Source: RGIG3102 sp964649845 (GTDB taxonomy: Bacteria > Bacillota > Clostridia > Oscillospirales > Ruminococcaceae). Taken from it: DNA of 14,708 bases. The translations under genes and the position numbers were made by a program. The notes under the pieces are model-generated. The model ran no database searches and was not told where the DNA came from. It saw only the letters and a program-made list of their open reading frames with translations. Location: NCBI GenBank assembly GCA_964649845.1, contig CAZYSS010000053.1:1-14708 (forward strand), given 5' to 3'. This document shows, in pieces, positions 14,469 through 14,708 of this stretch (the stretch's first letter is position 1; every line of letters starts with the position of its first letter).

Positions 14469-14705
14469 GGGGTTCGGGGAATGTTTCCCCGAATATAAAT
14501 CGCGGAGACTGCGGAAAGCAAGCAGAGAGACAGGGGTAGCCGAATTTATGAGGCTGGCAGGTGTCGATATGCTTGCGTAAATCGAGGTAAAATTACAGTG
14601 CGAACGAATATAATGAGTGAGGTTTGTAATTTTGCCCGATTTGTAGCAGACGTAGCATTCCACACACTGTGCAGCGTTGGGGTGTGGGGGAGTCGCAACC
14701 CCCAC
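14469..14705 (+). repeat. Multi-hairpin extragenic element or structured RNA upstream of mfd
   Basis: I do not recognise a named family. The block contains consecutive stems. They are TTCGGGGAA/TTCCCCGAA (14473-14481, 14485-14493) and CGCGG/CTGCG (14501-14505, 14509-14513). Next is a three-step stem GCAAGCA/TGCTTGC (14518-14524, 14570-14576), GACA/TGTC (14529-14532, 14562-14565), AGCC/GGCT (14538-14541, 14552-14555). An 18-pair stem with one bulged A follows (14579-14597 with 14625-14642), and then GTGGGGG/CCCCCAC (14684-14690, 14699-14705). Wobble pairs are G.U when read on the plus strand. GGGGTT at the left and AACCCCC at the right look like short terminal inverted repeats, which would fit a MITE-like element of about 235 bases. 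The minus-strand open frame here looks like a by-product. The right boundary is uncertain because the window ends. Confidence 0.5.
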
Positions 14706-14708
14706 GCT

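Larger units (their letters stand above)
14411..14708. other. Noncoding region upstream of mfd
   Basis: From left to right this 298-base stretch holds the mfd ribosome binding site, a leader of about 30 bases, the candidate -10, and then the multi-hairpin block. The hairpin block is visibly richer in G and C than the two AT-rich promoter regions elsewhere in the window. No protein gene with a credible start and ribosome binding site was found. Confidence 0.6.

Noticed and set aside
14411..14521. 37-codon N-terminal extension of Mfd
   Set aside because: The extension spans the -10 and the hairpin at 14473-14493. The ATG at 14410 has a good ribosome binding site and gives the family's normal length.
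14598..14606. GTGCGAACG as a group II intron 5' end
   Set aside because: The start resembles the intron consensus, but it lies in the loop of a long stem. No domain V or intron-encoded reverse transcriptase is visible.
14448..14705. 85-residue minus-strand open frame upstream of mfd
   Set aside because: It runs exactly through the hairpin block, has no convincing ribosome binding site, and its translation (many Ser, Cys, Tyr) does not resemble a folded protein family. It is best explained as a by-product of the repeat or RNA.
1..14708. CRISPR array, tRNA, rRNA, insertion sequence or prophage genes
   Set aside because: No regularly spaced direct repeats, cloverleaf sequences, rRNA segments, transposase or phage-like proteins were seen on reading both strands.

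Overview
The window looks like a chromosomal segment of a Gram-positive, low-to-middle GC anaerobe, most likely a gut member of the class Clostridia. The evidence is an atpZ-atpI-BEFHAGDC operon, AGGAGG-type ribosome binding sites, a lipoprotein signal peptide, a two-carboxylate (Na+-type) ATP synthase c subunit, and DUF1846 and DUF1653 genes. The genus cannot be fixed from the sequence alone.

Layout from left to right. Positions 1-1281 (+) hold the C-terminal part of a DUF1846 protein that starts outside the window, followed by a clear terminator. At 1334-1847 is a small divergent pair: a 77-residue protein of unknown function (-) and a 55-residue ribbon-helix-helix protein (+). They share an AT-rich promoter region with nested inverted repeats. 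A perfect 13-bp bidirectional hairpin at 1849-1876 separates the pair from the ATP synthase operon.

Positions 1881-8966 (-) carry the complete F-type ATP synthase operon, transcribed right to left as atpZ, atpI, atpB, atpE, atpF, atpH, atpA, atpG, atpD, atpC. Genes are tightly packed, with two one-base stop/start overlaps. A good sigma-A promoter lies 26 bases upstream of atpZ, inside a very AT-rich 410-base intergenic region. The c subunit has the Glu/Glu-Thr-Tyr pattern of Na+-coupled rotors, so the enzyme probably uses Na+.

Positions 9377-14410 (-) carry a second cluster: mfd (transcription-repair coupling factor), a lipoprotein laid out like a PrsA/SurA foldase but with a degenerate parvulin domain, and a small DUF1653 gene. 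Terminators follow mfd and DUF1653. The 324-base gap between mfd and the lipoprotein gene holds several palindromes, including a GGCGATT hairpin resembling repeats dispersed in gut Clostridia.

The right edge (about 14469-14705), upstream of mfd, is a compact noncoding block of consecutive hairpins. Every wobble pair I found in it is G.U when read on the + strand. It is either a mobile-type extragenic repeat or a structured RNA, and is the most unusual part of the window. No tRNA, rRNA, CRISPR array, insertion sequence, prophage or defence system was recognised.
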